Counted from the stretch's first letter, positions 1 through 8,855 are shown. The stretch is DNA of 64,000 nucleotides from Roseateles_B flavus (GCF_039872765.1 NZ_JBDPZC010000002.1:310001-374000), one strand, 5' to 3'. Made by a program: numbers and translations. Notes: generated from the letters alone by a model not told the origin.

Positions 1-848
1 GCGGAGTGGCCAAGAACGGCGACCTCTTCGCCAATCCGCAGCCGCTGGAGGGCAAGATCACACGCCTGTTCTACCTGGCCCCGCTGGACAAAGGGCCGCT
101 GGAGGTCTTCCGCAACCACCAGCAGGCCTTGCAGGCCGCCGGCTTCAAGACCGTCTGGACCTGCGAAAGCAAGGAGCAGGGCTGCACCAAGGCCTACTTC
201 GCGCTGAACAAGAACGAGCGGCTGCGCGGCATGGCCTGGTCCAAGGGTGACCTGCCCAATATGAGCAAGCCCTCCGGGGGCCGCTGGTCGCTGGAGTCCA
301 GCCTCAGCCACGAGGGCGGCCGCATGCTGGTCGGCCAGCTGAGCCAGGGAGGCCGGACCCTGCACCTGATGCTGTACAGCTCCATGGCCCAGAACTCCGA
401 CACGCACCGCACGGCCACCTACATCGAGATCGTCGAGCCCAAGGCCATGCCCACCGGCCAGGTCACGGTCGATGCCGGTGCCATCGGCCAGGGCCTGAAG
501 GCCGAAGGCAAGGTGGCGCTGTACGGTCTCTTCTTCGACACCGGCAAGAGCGAGGTCAAGCCCGAGTCCCAGGCCCAGCTGGCCGAGATGGCCCAGGTGT
601 TGAAGGCCGACCCCAAGCTGCGGGTCTTCATCGTCGGCCACACGGACAACATCGGCGGCTTCGAGGCCAACCAGCTGCTGTCCCTGGCCCGGGCGCAGGC
701 CGTGGTCGCCGCCCTGGGCAAGCCGCCCTACGGCATCGAGGCCAGCCGCCTCAGCGCCAAGGGCGCCGCCAATATCGCGCCCCTGGCCTCCAATGCCGAC
801 GAGGACGGCCGTGCCCGCAACCGGCGGGTGGAGATGGTGCTGCAGTAA
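1..848 (+). CDS. OmpA-family protein with DUF4892-like N-terminus (5' partial)
   Basis: The reading frame is open to the left window edge, so the true start and the expected signal peptide are missing; the GTG at 6 is only the first possible in-window start. The visible N-terminal half resembles DUF4892-type envelope proteins (family recollection). The C-terminal ~110 residues form an OmpA/MotB peptidoglycan-binding domain: the strand ending in FFDTGKSEVKPES, then VGHTDN, then a closing NRRVEM motif. Proteins of this type sit in the outer membrane or periplasm and hold the envelope to peptidoglycan. The gene ends 36 bp before a convergent acetyltransferase gene. The OmpA domain is certain; the precise role is unknown. 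Confidence 0.85.
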   Translation, partial: GVAKNGDLFANPQPLEGKITRLFYLAPLDKGPLEVFRNHQQALQAAGFKTVWTCESKEQGCTKAYFALNKNERLRGMAWSKGDLPNMSKPSGGRWSLESSLSHEGGRMLVGQLSQGGRTLHLMLYSSMAQNSDTHRTATYIEIVEPKAMPTGQVTVDAGAIGQGLKAEGKVALYGLFFDTGKSEVKPESQAQLAEMAQVLKADPKLRVFIVGHTDNIGGFEANQLLSLARAQAVVAALGKPPYGIEASRLSAKGAANIAPLASNADEDGRARNRRVEMVLQ

Positions 849-884
849 GCTCCTGCCGCTTCAGCAGGGCCGGGCCCGTGGACC

Positions 885-1310
885 TCAGTCCCGCGCCCGC
901 CAGACCTTCAGCAGGGTGTGCCGGGTGAAGCCGGGCACGAAGTCGTGGACGTGGGCGATGCAGGCATAGCCCAGGTGCTCGTAGATCGCCGCGGCATCAT
1001 CCAGCAGCGTCTCGGCCAGGGCATCGCGGCAGCCGCGTCGCAGGGCCTGGGCTTCCAGGCGGCGCAGGGTGTCGCCGCCCAGGCCCTCGCCGCGGCGGTC
1101 CGGGTGGACCCACAGGTAGTCGATGTAGAGCCGCTCGAATTCGGTGCGGCCGCAGGCACCGGCCAGCAGGGTGCCGTCCTCGTCATGGACGGCGCAGGCG
1201 ATGTCCCGGGCATCGCTGCCCTGGGCCTGCTGCCGGCCGTGCAGGATCACGCCTTCGCGCAGGGCCTGCAGGTCTGCAGCGGACACCGCCTCGTCGCTGC
1301 TCCAGCGCAT
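885..1310 (-). CDS. GNAT family N-acetyltransferase
   Basis: 141-aa single-domain GNAT protein. The acetyl-CoA binding region is the segment LWVHPDRRGEGLGGDTLRRL (motif A, the R-x-x-G-x-G type loop near residues 68-82), followed by the typical YEHLGY C-terminal strand. It starts 11 bp downstream of argC on the same strand, so it is probably co-transcribed with argC. The substrate cannot be inferred; the family acetylates amines of small molecules or proteins. ATG at 1308-1310 is the first start after argC. Confidence 0.85.
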   Translation of the reverse strand: MRWSSDEAVSAADLQALREGVILHGRQQAQGSDARDIACAVHDEDGTLLAGACGRTEFERLYIDYLWVHPDRRGEGLGGDTLRRLEAQALRRGCRDALAETLLDDAAAIYEHLGYACIAHVHDFVPGFTRHTLLKVWRARD

Positions 1311-1321
1311 GGAGAGTGGGC

Positions 1322-2266
1322 TCAGACCAGGCCCAGGGTCTCGTCCACGCCCAGGTGCACGTTCATGCTCTGCACCGCGGCGCCGCTGGCGCCCTTGCCC
1401 AGGTTGTCCAGGCGGGCCATGACGAGGATCTGCGTGTCACTGCCGAAGACGAACAGGTCCACGCGGTTCGTGTCATTGCAGGCCTGCACGTCGAAGAAGC
1501 CGCCGGCCAGGGTGTCGGCATCGCGCAGAGGCATCACGCGGATGAAACGCTCACCCTCGTAGTGCGCGGCCAGGGCCTCGCGCACCTGCTCAGGGCTGGT
1601 GCCCGCACGCAGCTGCTGCAGGTGCAGGGGCACGGTGACGGCCAGGCCCTTGTAGAAATCGGCCACGATGGGCATGAACACGGGCGCCGTCTTCAGGCCG
1701 GTGTGCGCCATCATCTCGGGCAGGTGCTTGTGGGCCAGGCCCAGGGCATAGGGGCGCGGCGACTTCAGCTGGGCATTCCCGCCGGCCTCGTACTCCGCGA
1801 TCATGCCCTTGCCGCCGCCGGAATAACCGGTGATGGAGGTGGCCGAGATCAGGGCCTCGGGCGCCAGCAGGCCGGCATCCACCAGGGGGCGCACGGCCAG
1901 GATGAAGGCGCTGGCGTGGCAGCCCGGGTTGGCGATGCGCTTGGCACCGCGGATGGCCTCACGCTGGCCCCTGCACAGCTCCGGCAGGCCGAAGGTCCAG
2001 CCCGGCACGGTGCGGTGGGCGGTGCTGGCGTCGATCAGGCAGGTGTTGGGGTTGCTGATCATGGCCGCCGCCTCGCGGGAGGCGGCATCCGGCAGGCACA
2101 GGAAGGCCACGTCGGCGGCGTTGAGCAGGCGGGCACGCTCGGTGGCGTCCTTGCGCTTGTCGGCGTCAATGCGCAGCACCTCGATGTCGCTGCGCTGGGC
2201 CAGGTACTCATGGATGCGCAGGCCCGTGGTGCCTTCCTGTCCATCCACAAACACGGTGTACGTCAT
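1322..2266 (-). CDS. argC: N-acetyl-gamma-glutamyl-phosphate reductase (type 2)
   Basis: Catalyses the NADPH-dependent reduction of N-acetylglutamyl phosphate to the semialdehyde, third step of arginine biosynthesis. The 314-aa product begins MTYTVFVDGQEGTTGLRI, the nucleotide-binding start typical of the shorter ArgC2 type, and carries the catalytic cysteine at about residue 116 in the NPGCHASAF motif. The frame extends 40 codons upstream, but homology and length (ArgC2 is about 310-315 aa) favour the ATG at 2266. No other arg genes are nearby, as is usual in Betaproteobacteria. The GNAT gene follows at 11 bp. Very secure. Confidence 0.96.
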   Translation of the reverse strand: MTYTVFVDGQEGTTGLRIHEYLAQRSDIEVLRIDADKRKDATERARLLNAADVAFLCLPDAASREAAAMISNPNTCLIDASTAHRTVPGWTFGLPELCRGQREAIRGAKRIANPGCHASAFILAVRPLVDAGLLAPEALISATSITGYSGGGKGMIAEYEAGGNAQLKSPRPYALGLAHKHLPEMMAHTGLKTAPVFMPIVADFYKGLAVTVPLHLQQLRAGTSPEQVREALAAHYEGERFIRVMPLRDADTLAGGFFDVQACNDTNRVDLFVFGSDTQILVMARLDNLGKGASGAAVQSMNVHLGVDETLGLV

Positions 2267-2360
2267 GAGATCTCCAGCACAATCAATGGGAACAATCCGA
2301 CAGCATAAGGGATGACCCGGCCCCCCGGCTGTGCAGGGCGGGCCCCATCCTTCGCCCCTG

Positions 2361-2939
2361 ATGATGCCTCTGCCCTCCTGCGACACGCCCCCACCCGTCT
2401 ACCTGCTGCCCGGCTGGCTCAATTCCGATCCTGAGCACTGGCAGAGCCGCTGGGAGCGGCAGCTGGGCCATGTCCGCATCGAGCAGGCCGACTGGGCGTG
2501 GCCGCGCCGCGGCGACTGGATGGCGCGGCTGGACGAGGTGCTGCTGACCGACAAGCGCCTGGCGCAGACACCCGCCGTGCTCGTGGCCCACAGCCTGGGC
2601 TGCCAACTGGTGGCGGCCTGGGCTGCGCATTCGCAGCACACCGGCCGCGTGCGCGGCGCCCTGCTGGTGGCGCCGCCCGACACCGAGCGCGAGGACATGC
2701 CGCCCCAGCTGCACAACTGGCGGCCCATCCGCCGCCCTCGCCTGCCCTTCCCGGCCATCGCCGTGGTCTCTTGCGACGACCCCTACTGCGCGCCCGAGCG
2801 GGCCGGCCAGATGGCCGCCGACTGGGGCGCCCGCCTGGTGATGGCGGGACCGCGCGGCCATCTCAATACCGAAAGCGGCCTGGGCGACTGGCCCGAGGGC
2901 CAGGCCCTGCTGGCGACGCTGTGCGGAGAGACGCGCTGA
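2361..2939 (+). CDS. RBBP9/YdeN-like alpha/beta serine hydrolase
   Basis: About 190-aa compact alpha/beta hydrolase of the RBBP9/YdeN type. The N-terminal strand VYLLPGWLNSDPEHWQ, the nucleophile elbow AHSLGC (GxSxG-like), the acid loop SCDDPYC and the C-terminal histidine in GPRGHLN give a complete Ser-Asp-His triad. Members are cytoplasmic esterase-like enzymes of poorly known substrate. The start is uncertain: ATG codons at 2361 and 2364 are chosen on alignment; an in-frame GTG at 2331 is possible and overlaps nothing. Divergent from argC across about 95 bp. Confidence 0.85.
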   Translation: MMPLPSCDTPPPVYLLPGWLNSDPEHWQSRWERQLGHVRIEQADWAWPRRGDWMARLDEVLLTDKRLAQTPAVLVAHSLGCQLVAAWAAHSQHTGRVRGALLVAPPDTEREDMPPQLHNWRPIRRPRLPFPAIAVVSCDDPYCAPERAGQMAADWGARLVMAGPRGHLNTESGLGDWPEGQALLATLCGETR

Positions 2940-2966
2940 GAGGCGCTGAGAGAGGCCCGGCCGCGC

Positions 2967-3326
2967 TCAGCCCTCGCGCTCAGCCCAGACCCAGCCGCTC
3001 ACCCCGGCGCTGAGGCCCAGCACGCAGGCCAGGACGACGCCCAGCGCCGGCGTGAGCAGGCCTGCCGCTCCACCAGCCAGGGCCTGGGGCAGCAGGCCCG
3101 TGCCGGCCAGCTGCCAGACCAGCAGACCGCCGCCCAGCCCCGCCCCCCACAAGGGCGCCTTCGAGCGCCGGCGGTAGCGCCCGGGGTCGGGCAGGCGCTG
3201 CATCAGCGCCGCGCTGAAACCGTCGTCAGGCACCGGGTCGAGCCGGGCCTGGGCCAGCCAGGCGTCCAGCGCGGCCTCGTCGTCCGGATCCGAAGGCCCG
3301 AGGGTCTCGTGATTCAACTCGCTCAT
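2967..3326 (-). CDS. putative anti-sigma factor, membrane protein
   Basis: 119-aa protein with an acidic cytoplasmic N-terminus (about 60 residues, MSELNHETLGPSDPDDEAAL...) and two closely spaced hydrophobic segments (about residues 65-85 and 90-113). Its ATG overlaps the stop of the upstream ECF sigma gene by four bases (ATGA). A small membrane protein translationally coupled behind an ECF sigma gene is the usual position of an anti-sigma factor. No zinc-binding HxxxCxxC motif is visible, so it is not a ZAS-type anti-sigma. Role inferred from position only. Confidence 0.6.
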   Translation of the reverse strand: MSELNHETLGPSDPDDEAALDAWLAQARLDPVPDDGFSAALMQRLPDPGRYRRRSKAPLWGAGLGGGLLVWQLAGTGLLPQALAGGAAGLLTPALGVVLACVLGLSAGVSGWVWAEREG

Positions 3327-3886
3327 GGCGTCGTCTCCTTCCAGTCCTGCAACCAGCTTCGCAGGCGCTGCTTGCCTCGTTGCACATGCGACTTCAGCGT
3401 GCCCAGGGGCAGTCCCATCACCTGCGCGGCCTCCTCGTGGCTCAGGCCCAGCTCGGCGCAATGCATCAGGGCCTGGCGCTCCGGGCGGGGCAGGCGCTCC
3501 AGGGCCTGCTGCAGGTCCAGGCGCAGGGCCGGCGAGGGGCCGAGGTCAGCACCGGCCGCGCCTTCCAGGTCCGCGTCCTCCTCCAGGGGCAGCTGGCTCT
3601 TGCGACGCGACTCCAGGAACACGGTGTAGGCCAGGCGGAACAGCCAGGTCGCGAAGCGGGCCTCGCCGCGGTACTGGTCCAGCTTGCGCCACAGACGCAG
3701 GAAGACCTCCTGCGCCAGCTCGTCCGCCTGGGCGGCGTCGCCATGAAGCAGGCGGCGCAGCTGGGCCCGGACCAGGCCCTGGTGGCGCCGCAGCAGCTGC
3801 TCGAAGGCCTGTGCCTCACCGGTGTCCAGCACCCGCCGCACGAGGAGCCGGTCCAGCCGGTCCTCCGGGTCGAGCGGCTCAGCCAT
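3323..3886 (-). CDS. ECF-type RNA polymerase sigma factor
   Basis: 187-aa sigma-70 family protein with only regions 2 and 4. Region 2 is visible at DELAQEVFLRLWRKLDQYRG and FATWLFRLAYTVFLESRR (promoter -10 recognition). Region 4 has PRPERQALMHCAELGLSHEE followed by the helix-turn-helix AAQVMGLPLGTLKSHVQRG (-35 recognition). The start overlaps the end of the DUF6249-like gene by 8 bp and its stop overlaps the putative anti-sigma start. The target regulon is unknown; the operon itself, including the S41 peptidase upstream, is a reasonable first target by analogy with autoregulated ECF systems. Confidence 0.92.
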   Translation of the reverse strand: MAEPLDPEDRLDRLLVRRVLDTGEAQAFEQLLRRHQGLVRAQLRRLLHGDAAQADELAQEVFLRLWRKLDQYRGEARFATWLFRLAYTVFLESRRKSQLPLEEDADLEGAAGADLGPSPALRLDLQQALERLPRPERQALMHCAELGLSHEEAAQVMGLPLGTLKSHVQRGKQRLRSWLQDWKETTP

Positions 3887-4280
3887 CGGCCCGCTGGCCG
3901 CGCTGGCCCAGCCACCAGCTGGCCAGGTAGCCCAGGCCCACCATCAACGGCAGGCAGGCCAGGCCCCACAACTCGCCCAGGCGATGCCCCTCGCTGTACT
4001 CCAGCGGCAGCAGCTGCAGGCTCAGCCAGATGCCCACGGCCGCGCTGACCAGCACCAGGCCGCGGCGGCGGTCTGCCTCGGTCGGCGTGGGCTCCTTCAG
4101 CAGCTCCGGCGGCAGCACCTGGTGGCGGTCGGCCAGGTCCAGCAGGAAGCGGTAGCGCTGTTCCTTCTGGCGGGTCTGGTGGCGCATCAGGCGCAGCAGC
4201 ACCATCACCGGGCCGATGATGGCGACAAGCGTCACCACGATCATCCCCAGGCCCACAAACAGCTCGTTCACGTTGTCCAT
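3879..4280 (-). CDS. DUF6249-like small membrane protein
   Basis: 133-aa inner-membrane protein. An N-terminal hydrophobic helix (ELFVGLGMIVVTLVAIIGPV) is followed by a charged loop (LLRLMRHQTRQKEQRYRFLL...HQVLPPELL), then two more hydrophobic segments near residues 73-90 and 103-123. The layout matches the DUF6249 family as I remember it, often found beside ECF sigma genes. It overlaps the sigma gene by 8 bp and follows the S41 peptidase by 60 bp. It may take part in sigma control, but no direct evidence exists here. Confidence 0.75.
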   Translation of the reverse strand: MDNVNELFVGLGMIVVTLVAIIGPVMVLLRLMRHQTRQKEQRYRFLLDLADRHQVLPPELLKEPTPTEADRRRGLVLVSAAVGIWLSLQLLPLEYSEGHRLGELWGLACLPLMVGLGYLASWWLGQRGQRADG

Positions 4281-4340
4281 CGTCGGATTCCTTCATCAAT
4301 GCGGGGCCCCGCGCTGTCAGGCCAGGCCCCGGGGTGGGGT

Positions 4341-5414
4341 TCAGAGCCCCAGTCGCTTGGCGACCTCATCCAGCTCGGCCAGCAGCGCTTCCCGCTCGCC
4401 CGGCATCGCCGTCGCTGCCTTGGCCTGCACCAGATCCTTCAAGGCACGGCCATAGGCCGCGCGACGCGCCTCGGGCGCCTTGGCGCGCTGATCGGGCTGG
4501 ACGCCGTGCCCTTCCCAGTTGCCACCCGTGACCGGGCTCACCGAGCGCGCCAGCGACACCCACAGGCGGAAGTGCGGATGCACCGTCCGGAAGGCGCCGG
4601 GATTGGCCCCGCCGCCGCTGGCTTCGCCGAGCACCGTGGCGCGGCCGGTCTGCTGCAGGTCGTAGGCCAGGTGCTCGCCGGCCGAGAAGGTCTTGCTACT
4701 GGTGAGCAGGTACAGCGGGACTCGGCTCAGGTCCGGCCCCGGCAGGCCGGCCTGCGTCTTCAGGGCTTCGCTGGATGCATCACGGGCACGGACCATGGAA
4801 CTCAGGGCTGTCTGCGGCGGCAGGAGGTGGCTGGCCAGCCATTGCACCATGGCCGGGCTGCCCCCGTGGTTGCGGCGAAGGTCCAGGATCAGGGCATCGC
4901 TCTGTGCCAGCACCTGCAAGGCGGCCGCCATCGTGGGCGCGCAGGCCTCGGGCGGGGCCATGGCATCCACGCGCAGGTAGCCGATATTGCCGGGATAGTG
5001 CTCCACGCGCTCCACGCCGCAGTTCAGGTGGCGCATCACCTCGGGAGGAGGGCCGGAGGGGCCCTCCTCGGCTGCGTCAGCGTCCAGCGGCAAGGCCTCG
5101 GGGCTGTAGACCAGGCGGGCATGGGCATCGTTGAGCTGATCCTGCAGCAGGCGGGTCCAGGCCTCGGCCAGGACCGGGCCTGGCAAGGCCCCGGCCTGCG
5201 GCTTCAGGGCTGCCAGCGCGGCGGGGACCCGGGTCAGGTCGTGATAGTCCCGGTTCAGGCGCAGGCCGATCTGCTGGCCCAGGGCCGCCTGCTCTGCGGG
5301 TGGCAGGACCAGGGGCGAGCCGGTGCCTGGCGCGGCCATGCTCAGCGGGCTCAGCATCAGGGCGGCCGCCAGGGCCAGGCCTTGTGTCTGCCGTTTCATC
5401 TGGGGTTTCGACAT
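4341..5414 (-). CDS. S41-family serine peptidase, exported
   Basis: 357-aa protein with a signal peptide (MKRQTQGLALAAALMLSPLSMAAPG). The C-terminal half is an S41 (tail-specific/IRBP-like) peptidase domain: ILDLRRNHGGSPAMV, then the nucleophile region TSSKTFSAGEHLAYDLQQTG, then GEASGGGANPG. No PDZ domain is obvious, so it resembles the IRBP/tricorn-like branch rather than Prc/CtpA. The ATG at 5414 has a GAGGAG ribosome binding site seven bases upstream; an internal ATG at 5399 is an alternative. It is the first gene of the ECF cassette, divergent from parB. A periplasmic location is likely. Confidence 0.88.
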   Translation of the reverse strand: MSKPQMKRQTQGLALAAALMLSPLSMAAPGTGSPLVLPPAEQAALGQQIGLRLNRDYHDLTRVPAALAALKPQAGALPGPVLAEAWTRLLQDQLNDAHARLVYSPEALPLDADAAEEGPSGPPPEVMRHLNCGVERVEHYPGNIGYLRVDAMAPPEACAPTMAAALQVLAQSDALILDLRRNHGGSPAMVQWLASHLLPPQTALSSMVRARDASSEALKTQAGLPGPDLSRVPLYLLTSSKTFSAGEHLAYDLQQTGRATVLGEASGGGANPGAFRTVHPHFRLWVSLARSVSPVTGGNWEGHGVQPDQRAKAPEARRAAYGRALKDLVQAKAATAMPGEREALLAELDEVAKRLGL

Positions 5415-5559
5415 GCAAGCGCTCCTCGTTTCAGGACCCCGCCACATGGAGGTCTCTTCTGCTTGGATGCAGGGAGCGTCGATCTGGATGCAGGTCGCCT
5501 GAAAAAATCCTCTGGCGCTGCGCGCAGGGGCGCAACGGCACTTTGCGACAATCCACCCC

Positions 5560-6471
5560 ATGGTCACGAAAAAACCCAAGGGCCTCGGCATGGGCCTGGA
5601 GGCCCTGCTGGGCCCCAAAGTCTCTGAAACGCCCGCCGCGCGCGAAGGCGAGCCCAGCACACTGCGCCTGGAGCAGATGCAGGCCGGCAAATACCAGCCC
5701 CGCACGCGCATGGACGAGGGCTCGCTCTACGAGCTGGCCGAGAGCATCAAGGGCCAGGGCATCATGCAGCCCATCCTGGTCCGCCCCATTGGCGCCGACG
5801 CTTCCAAGGACGGCGTGGCCCGCTACGAGATCATCGCCGGCGAGCGCCGCTTCCGCGCCGCCAAGCTGGCCGGCCTGCGCGATGTGCCGGTGCTGGTCAA
5901 GGCTGTGCCGGATGAAGCCGCAGCGGCCATGGCCCTCATCGAGAACATCCAGCGCGAGGACCTCAACCCGCTGGAAGAGGCCCAGGGCCTGAAACGCCTC
6001 ACGGACGAGTTTGGGCTCACTCACGAGCAGGCTGCACAGGCCGTGGGCCGCTCGCGCAGCGCCGCCAGCAACCTGCTGCGCCTGCTGAACCTGGCCGAGC
6101 CGGTGCAGGCCATGCTGATGGCGGGTGACCTCGACATGGGCCATGCCCGCGCCCTGCTGGCCCTGGACGGCGCTCACCAGATCACCAGCGCGACTGAAAT
6201 CGCCGCCAAGAAGCTGAGCGTGCGCGAGGCCGAGAAGCTGGTGCAGCGCCACCAGGGCGCCGGCCGCCAGGCACCGCTGCTGCGCGTCAAGGGCGACAAG
6301 AGTCGCGACGTGCTGCGCCTGGAGGAGGAGCTGTCCGATCTGCTGACCGCACAGGTAGAGATCCGCGTGAAGAAGAAGACGCGGCGCGGCGAGTCCGGCG
6401 AGATCGCCATCCAGTTCAGCTCGCTGGACGAGCTCAACGGCCTGATCGAGCGCCTGCGCGGGCCTCAGTGA
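5560..6471 (+). CDS. parB: chromosome partitioning protein ParB
   Basis: 303-aa ParB/Spo0J. N-terminal KGLGMGLEALLG is the ParA-activating tail; IKGQGIMQPILVRP and YEIIAGERRFRAAKLAGL are the CTP-binding ParB motifs (the GERRFRA box); the helix-turn-helix is at GLTHEQAAQAVGRSRSAASN; the C-terminal dimerisation segment ends in IERLRGPQ. It loads at parS sites and spreads as a CTP-gated clamp. A perfect rho-independent terminator lies 45 bp downstream. Unusually, parA is not adjacent: the neighbour is the divergent S41 peptidase. No clear ribosome binding site precedes the ATG. Confidence 0.96.
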   Translation: MVTKKPKGLGMGLEALLGPKVSETPAAREGEPSTLRLEQMQAGKYQPRTRMDEGSLYELAESIKGQGIMQPILVRPIGADASKDGVARYEIIAGERRFRAAKLAGLRDVPVLVKAVPDEAAAAMALIENIQREDLNPLEEAQGLKRLTDEFGLTHEQAAQAVGRSRSAASNLLRLLNLAEPVQAMLMAGDLDMGHARALLALDGAHQITSATEIAAKKLSVREAEKLVQRHQGAGRQAPLLRVKGDKSRDVLRLEEELSDLLTAQVEIRVKKKTRRGESGEIAIQFSSLDELNGLIERLRGPQ

Positions 6472-6516
6472 AGCCTCCGTGAAGCCGCGCTGCGCCTGAC
6501 ACGCGTCCACGCCCCC

Positions 6517-6545
6517 AAAGCCGTGCCCTGCGCACGGCTTTTTTT
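6517..6545 (+). terminator. rho-independent terminator of parB
   Basis: Perfect 9-bp stem AAGCCGTGC / GCACGGCTT with a 5-base loop CCTGC, followed directly by a T run (6539-6545). It lies 45 bp past the parB stop. Confidence 0.9.
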
Positions 6546-6928
6546 CACGCCTTTCGACACCGGATTTCCTGCCCGCGCATCATGCAGGGGTCTATGCTGT
6601 AAACGCGCCCCCACAGGACAGCGTTGCGAAGTCATCGTGAAAGGACTACAAGTGAAGCCATGAGGGGTCAGGTCTTGTGTCCTTCCTCGCCACGACAAGC
6701 GGCGTAGGATGGGAACCGGCCCCTGATTGCAGCAGACAGGCCTTGAGAAGTCGCCCCGCACGGGCCTTTTTCGAGGACTGCCGGATCCCCCGCTGCACGA
6801 CGCTGCTGACCAGCGCTGATGCTCGGAAAGCTCTGATGACGCCTTGCCCCAGGACGTCACCAGAACTTCCCGGACGATGCCGGATGTCATATGCCCGGCA
6901 TCGCCTCCAACGAACATAGGAGGTCAGC
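6546..6928. other. long leader region upstream of prkA
   Basis: About 380 bp between the parB terminator and prkA without a convincing gene. It holds one copy of the 13-mer GGGTCAGGTCTTG (6665-6677) and ends in a strong ribosome binding site, AGGAGGTCAGC, before the prkA ATG. No sigma-54 (TGGCAC-N5-TTGC) promoter was found by eye. Its length suggests a regulated promoter or long 5' UTR, consistent with stress control of prkA homologues. Confidence 0.5.
6665..6677 (+). repeat. 13-mer GGGTCAGGTCTTG, copy 1
   Basis: Exact copy of a 13-base word that occurs four times on this strand in the window (also 18606, 18790, 26589). This copy is intergenic, in the prkA leader, with an extra G before it. 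Confidence 0.6.
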
Positions 6929-8851
6929 ATGGACGTGATCAGCAACTACACCGCACGCTACGAGCGCAGCCGGATCGAAGAGCTCTCGCTCGAAGAGTAC
7001 CTGGCCGAGTGCAAGCGCAATCCCCTCGCCTACGCCACCGCCGCGGAGCGCATGCTCAGGGCCATCGGCGAACCGCAGATGGTGGACACGCGCAACGACC
7101 CACGGCTCTCGCGCATCTTCGCCAACAAGACCATCAAGCTGTACCCCGCCTTTGCCGAGTTCTACGGCATGGAGGAGGCCATCGAGCAGGTCGTCAGCTA
7201 CTTCCGCCACGCCGCACAGGGCCTGGAGGAAAAGAAGCAGATCCTCTACCTGCTGGGCCCGGTGGGCGGCGGCAAGAGCTCCATCGCCGAGCGGCTCAAG
7301 CAGCTGATGGAGCAGGTGCCCTTCTACGCGCTGAAGGACTCGCCGGTGAACGAATCGCCGCTGGGCCTTTTCGACCCGGTGGAGGACGGCCCGCTGCTCG
7401 AGAAGGAGTTCGGCATCCCCAGCCGCTACCTCAACCGCATCCTCTCGCCGTGGGCCGTCAAGCGCCTGGACGAGTTCGGCGGCGACATCCGCAAGTTCCG
7501 CGTGATCAAGCGCTACCCCAGCGTGCTCAAGCAGATCGGCGTGGCCAAGACCGAGCCGGGTGACGAGAACAACCAGGACATCTCCAGCCTGGTCGGCAAG
7601 GTCGACATCCGCAAGCTCGAGACCTACGCGCAAGACGACCCCGATGCCTACAGCTACAGCGGCGGCCTGTGCCTGGCCAACCAGGGCCTGCTGGAGTTCG
7701 TGGAGATGTTCAAGGCGCCCATCAAGGTGCTGCACCCGCTGCTGACTGCCACGCAGGAAGGCAACTTCAAGGGCACGGAAGGCTTTGGTGCCATTCCCTT
7801 CGACGGCATCGTGCTGGCGCACAGCAACGAGAGCGAATGGAAGACCTTCCGCAACAACAAGAACAACGAGGCCTTCCTCGACCGCATCTACATCGTCAAG
7901 GTGCCTTACTGCCTGCGTGTCAGCGAGGAGATGAAGATCTACGAGAAGCTGATCCGCGGCTCCTCGCTCGCCGAGGCCAAGTGCGCCCCGGGCACGCTGA
8001 AGATGATGGCGCAGTTCGCGGTGCTGACCCGGCTGAAGGAGCCGGAGAACTCGACGCTCTACTCCAAGATGCAGGTCTACGACGGCGACAACCTCAAGGA
8101 CACCGACCCGCGCGCCAAGAGCCTGCAGGAGTACCGCGACTACGCCGGCGTGGACGAGGGCATGAACGGCATCAGCACGCGATTTGCCTACAAGATCCTC
8201 TCCAAGGTCTTCAACTTCGACCCCAGCGAGGTCGCGGCCAATCCCGTGCACCTGATGTACGTGCTGGAGCAGCAGATCGAGCGCGAGCAGTTCTCGGGCG
8301 AGCTGGAGCAGAAGTACGTCGGCTTCATCAAGGAGGCGCTGGCGCCGCGCTATGCGGAGTTCATCGGCAAGGAGATACAGACGGCCTACCTGGAGAGCTA
8401 TTCCGAGTACGGCCAGAACATCTTCGACCGCTACGTCACCTACGCCGACTACTGGATCCAGGACCAGGAGTACCGCGACACGGACACCGGCGAGGTCTTC
8501 GACCGCTCGGCGCTGAACGCCGAGCTGGAGAAGATCGAGAAGCCCGCGGGCATCAGCAACCCCAAGGACTTCCGCAACGAGATCGTCAACTTCGTGCTGC
8601 GGGCCCGCGCCAACAACGCCGGCAAGAACCCGGCCTGGACCAGCTACGAGAAGCTGCGCACGGTGATCGAGAAGAAGATGTTCTCCAACACCGAGGAGCT
8701 GCTGCCCGTGATCAGCTTCAACGCCAAGGCCAGTGCCGAGGAGGCCAAGAAGCACGAGAACTTCGTGCAGCGCATGGTCGACAAGGGCTACACGGCCAAG
8801 CAGGTGCGCTTGCTCTGCGAGTGGTACTTGCGCGTCCGCAAGAGTAGTTGA
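6929..8851 (+). CDS. prkA: PrkA-family AAA+ serine protein kinase
   Basis: 640-aa PrkA/YeaG-type protein: N-terminal AAA+ PrkA domain with Walker A at residues 110-117 (GPVGGGKS), and a C-terminal PrkA kinase-like domain from about residue 400. In E. coli YeaG is induced by nitrogen starvation and acid stress; in Bacillus PrkA has also been described as an ATP-dependent protease. It begins the conserved triplet prkA-yeaH-spoVR. The ATG at 6929 follows a strong AGGAGG site. A 122-bp gap rich in hairpins separates it from yeaH. Confidence 0.95.
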   Translation: MDVISNYTARYERSRIEELSLEEYLAECKRNPLAYATAAERMLRAIGEPQMVDTRNDPRLSRIFANKTIKLYPAFAEFYGMEEAIEQVVSYFRHAAQGLEEKKQILYLLGPVGGGKSSIAERLKQLMEQVPFYALKDSPVNESPLGLFDPVEDGPLLEKEFGIPSRYLNRILSPWAVKRLDEFGGDIRKFRVIKRYPSVLKQIGVAKTEPGDENNQDISSLVGKVDIRKLETYAQDDPDAYSYSGGLCLANQGLLEFVEMFKAPIKVLHPLLTATQEGNFKGTEGFGAIPFDGIVLAHSNESEWKTFRNNKNNEAFLDRIYIVKVPYCLRVSEEMKIYEKLIRGSSLAEAKCAPGTLKMMAQFAVLTRLKEPENSTLYSKMQVYDGDNLKDTDPRAKSLQEYRDYAGVDEGMNGISTRFAYKILSKVFNFDPSEVAANPVHLMYVLEQQIEREQFSGELEQKYVGFIKEALAPRYAEFIGKEIQTAYLESYSEYGQNIFDRYVTYADYWIQDQEYRDTDTGEVFDRSALNAELEKIEKPAGISNPKDFRNEIVNFVLRARANNAGKNPAWTSYEKLRTVIEKKMFSNTEELLPVISFNAKASAEEAKKHENFVQRMVDKGYTAKQVRLLCEWYLRVRKSS

Positions 8852-8855
8852 TGGT

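Noticed and set aside
5415..5559. parS site next to parB
   Set aside because: No TGTTTCACGTGAAACA-like palindrome found by eye here or elsewhere in the window.
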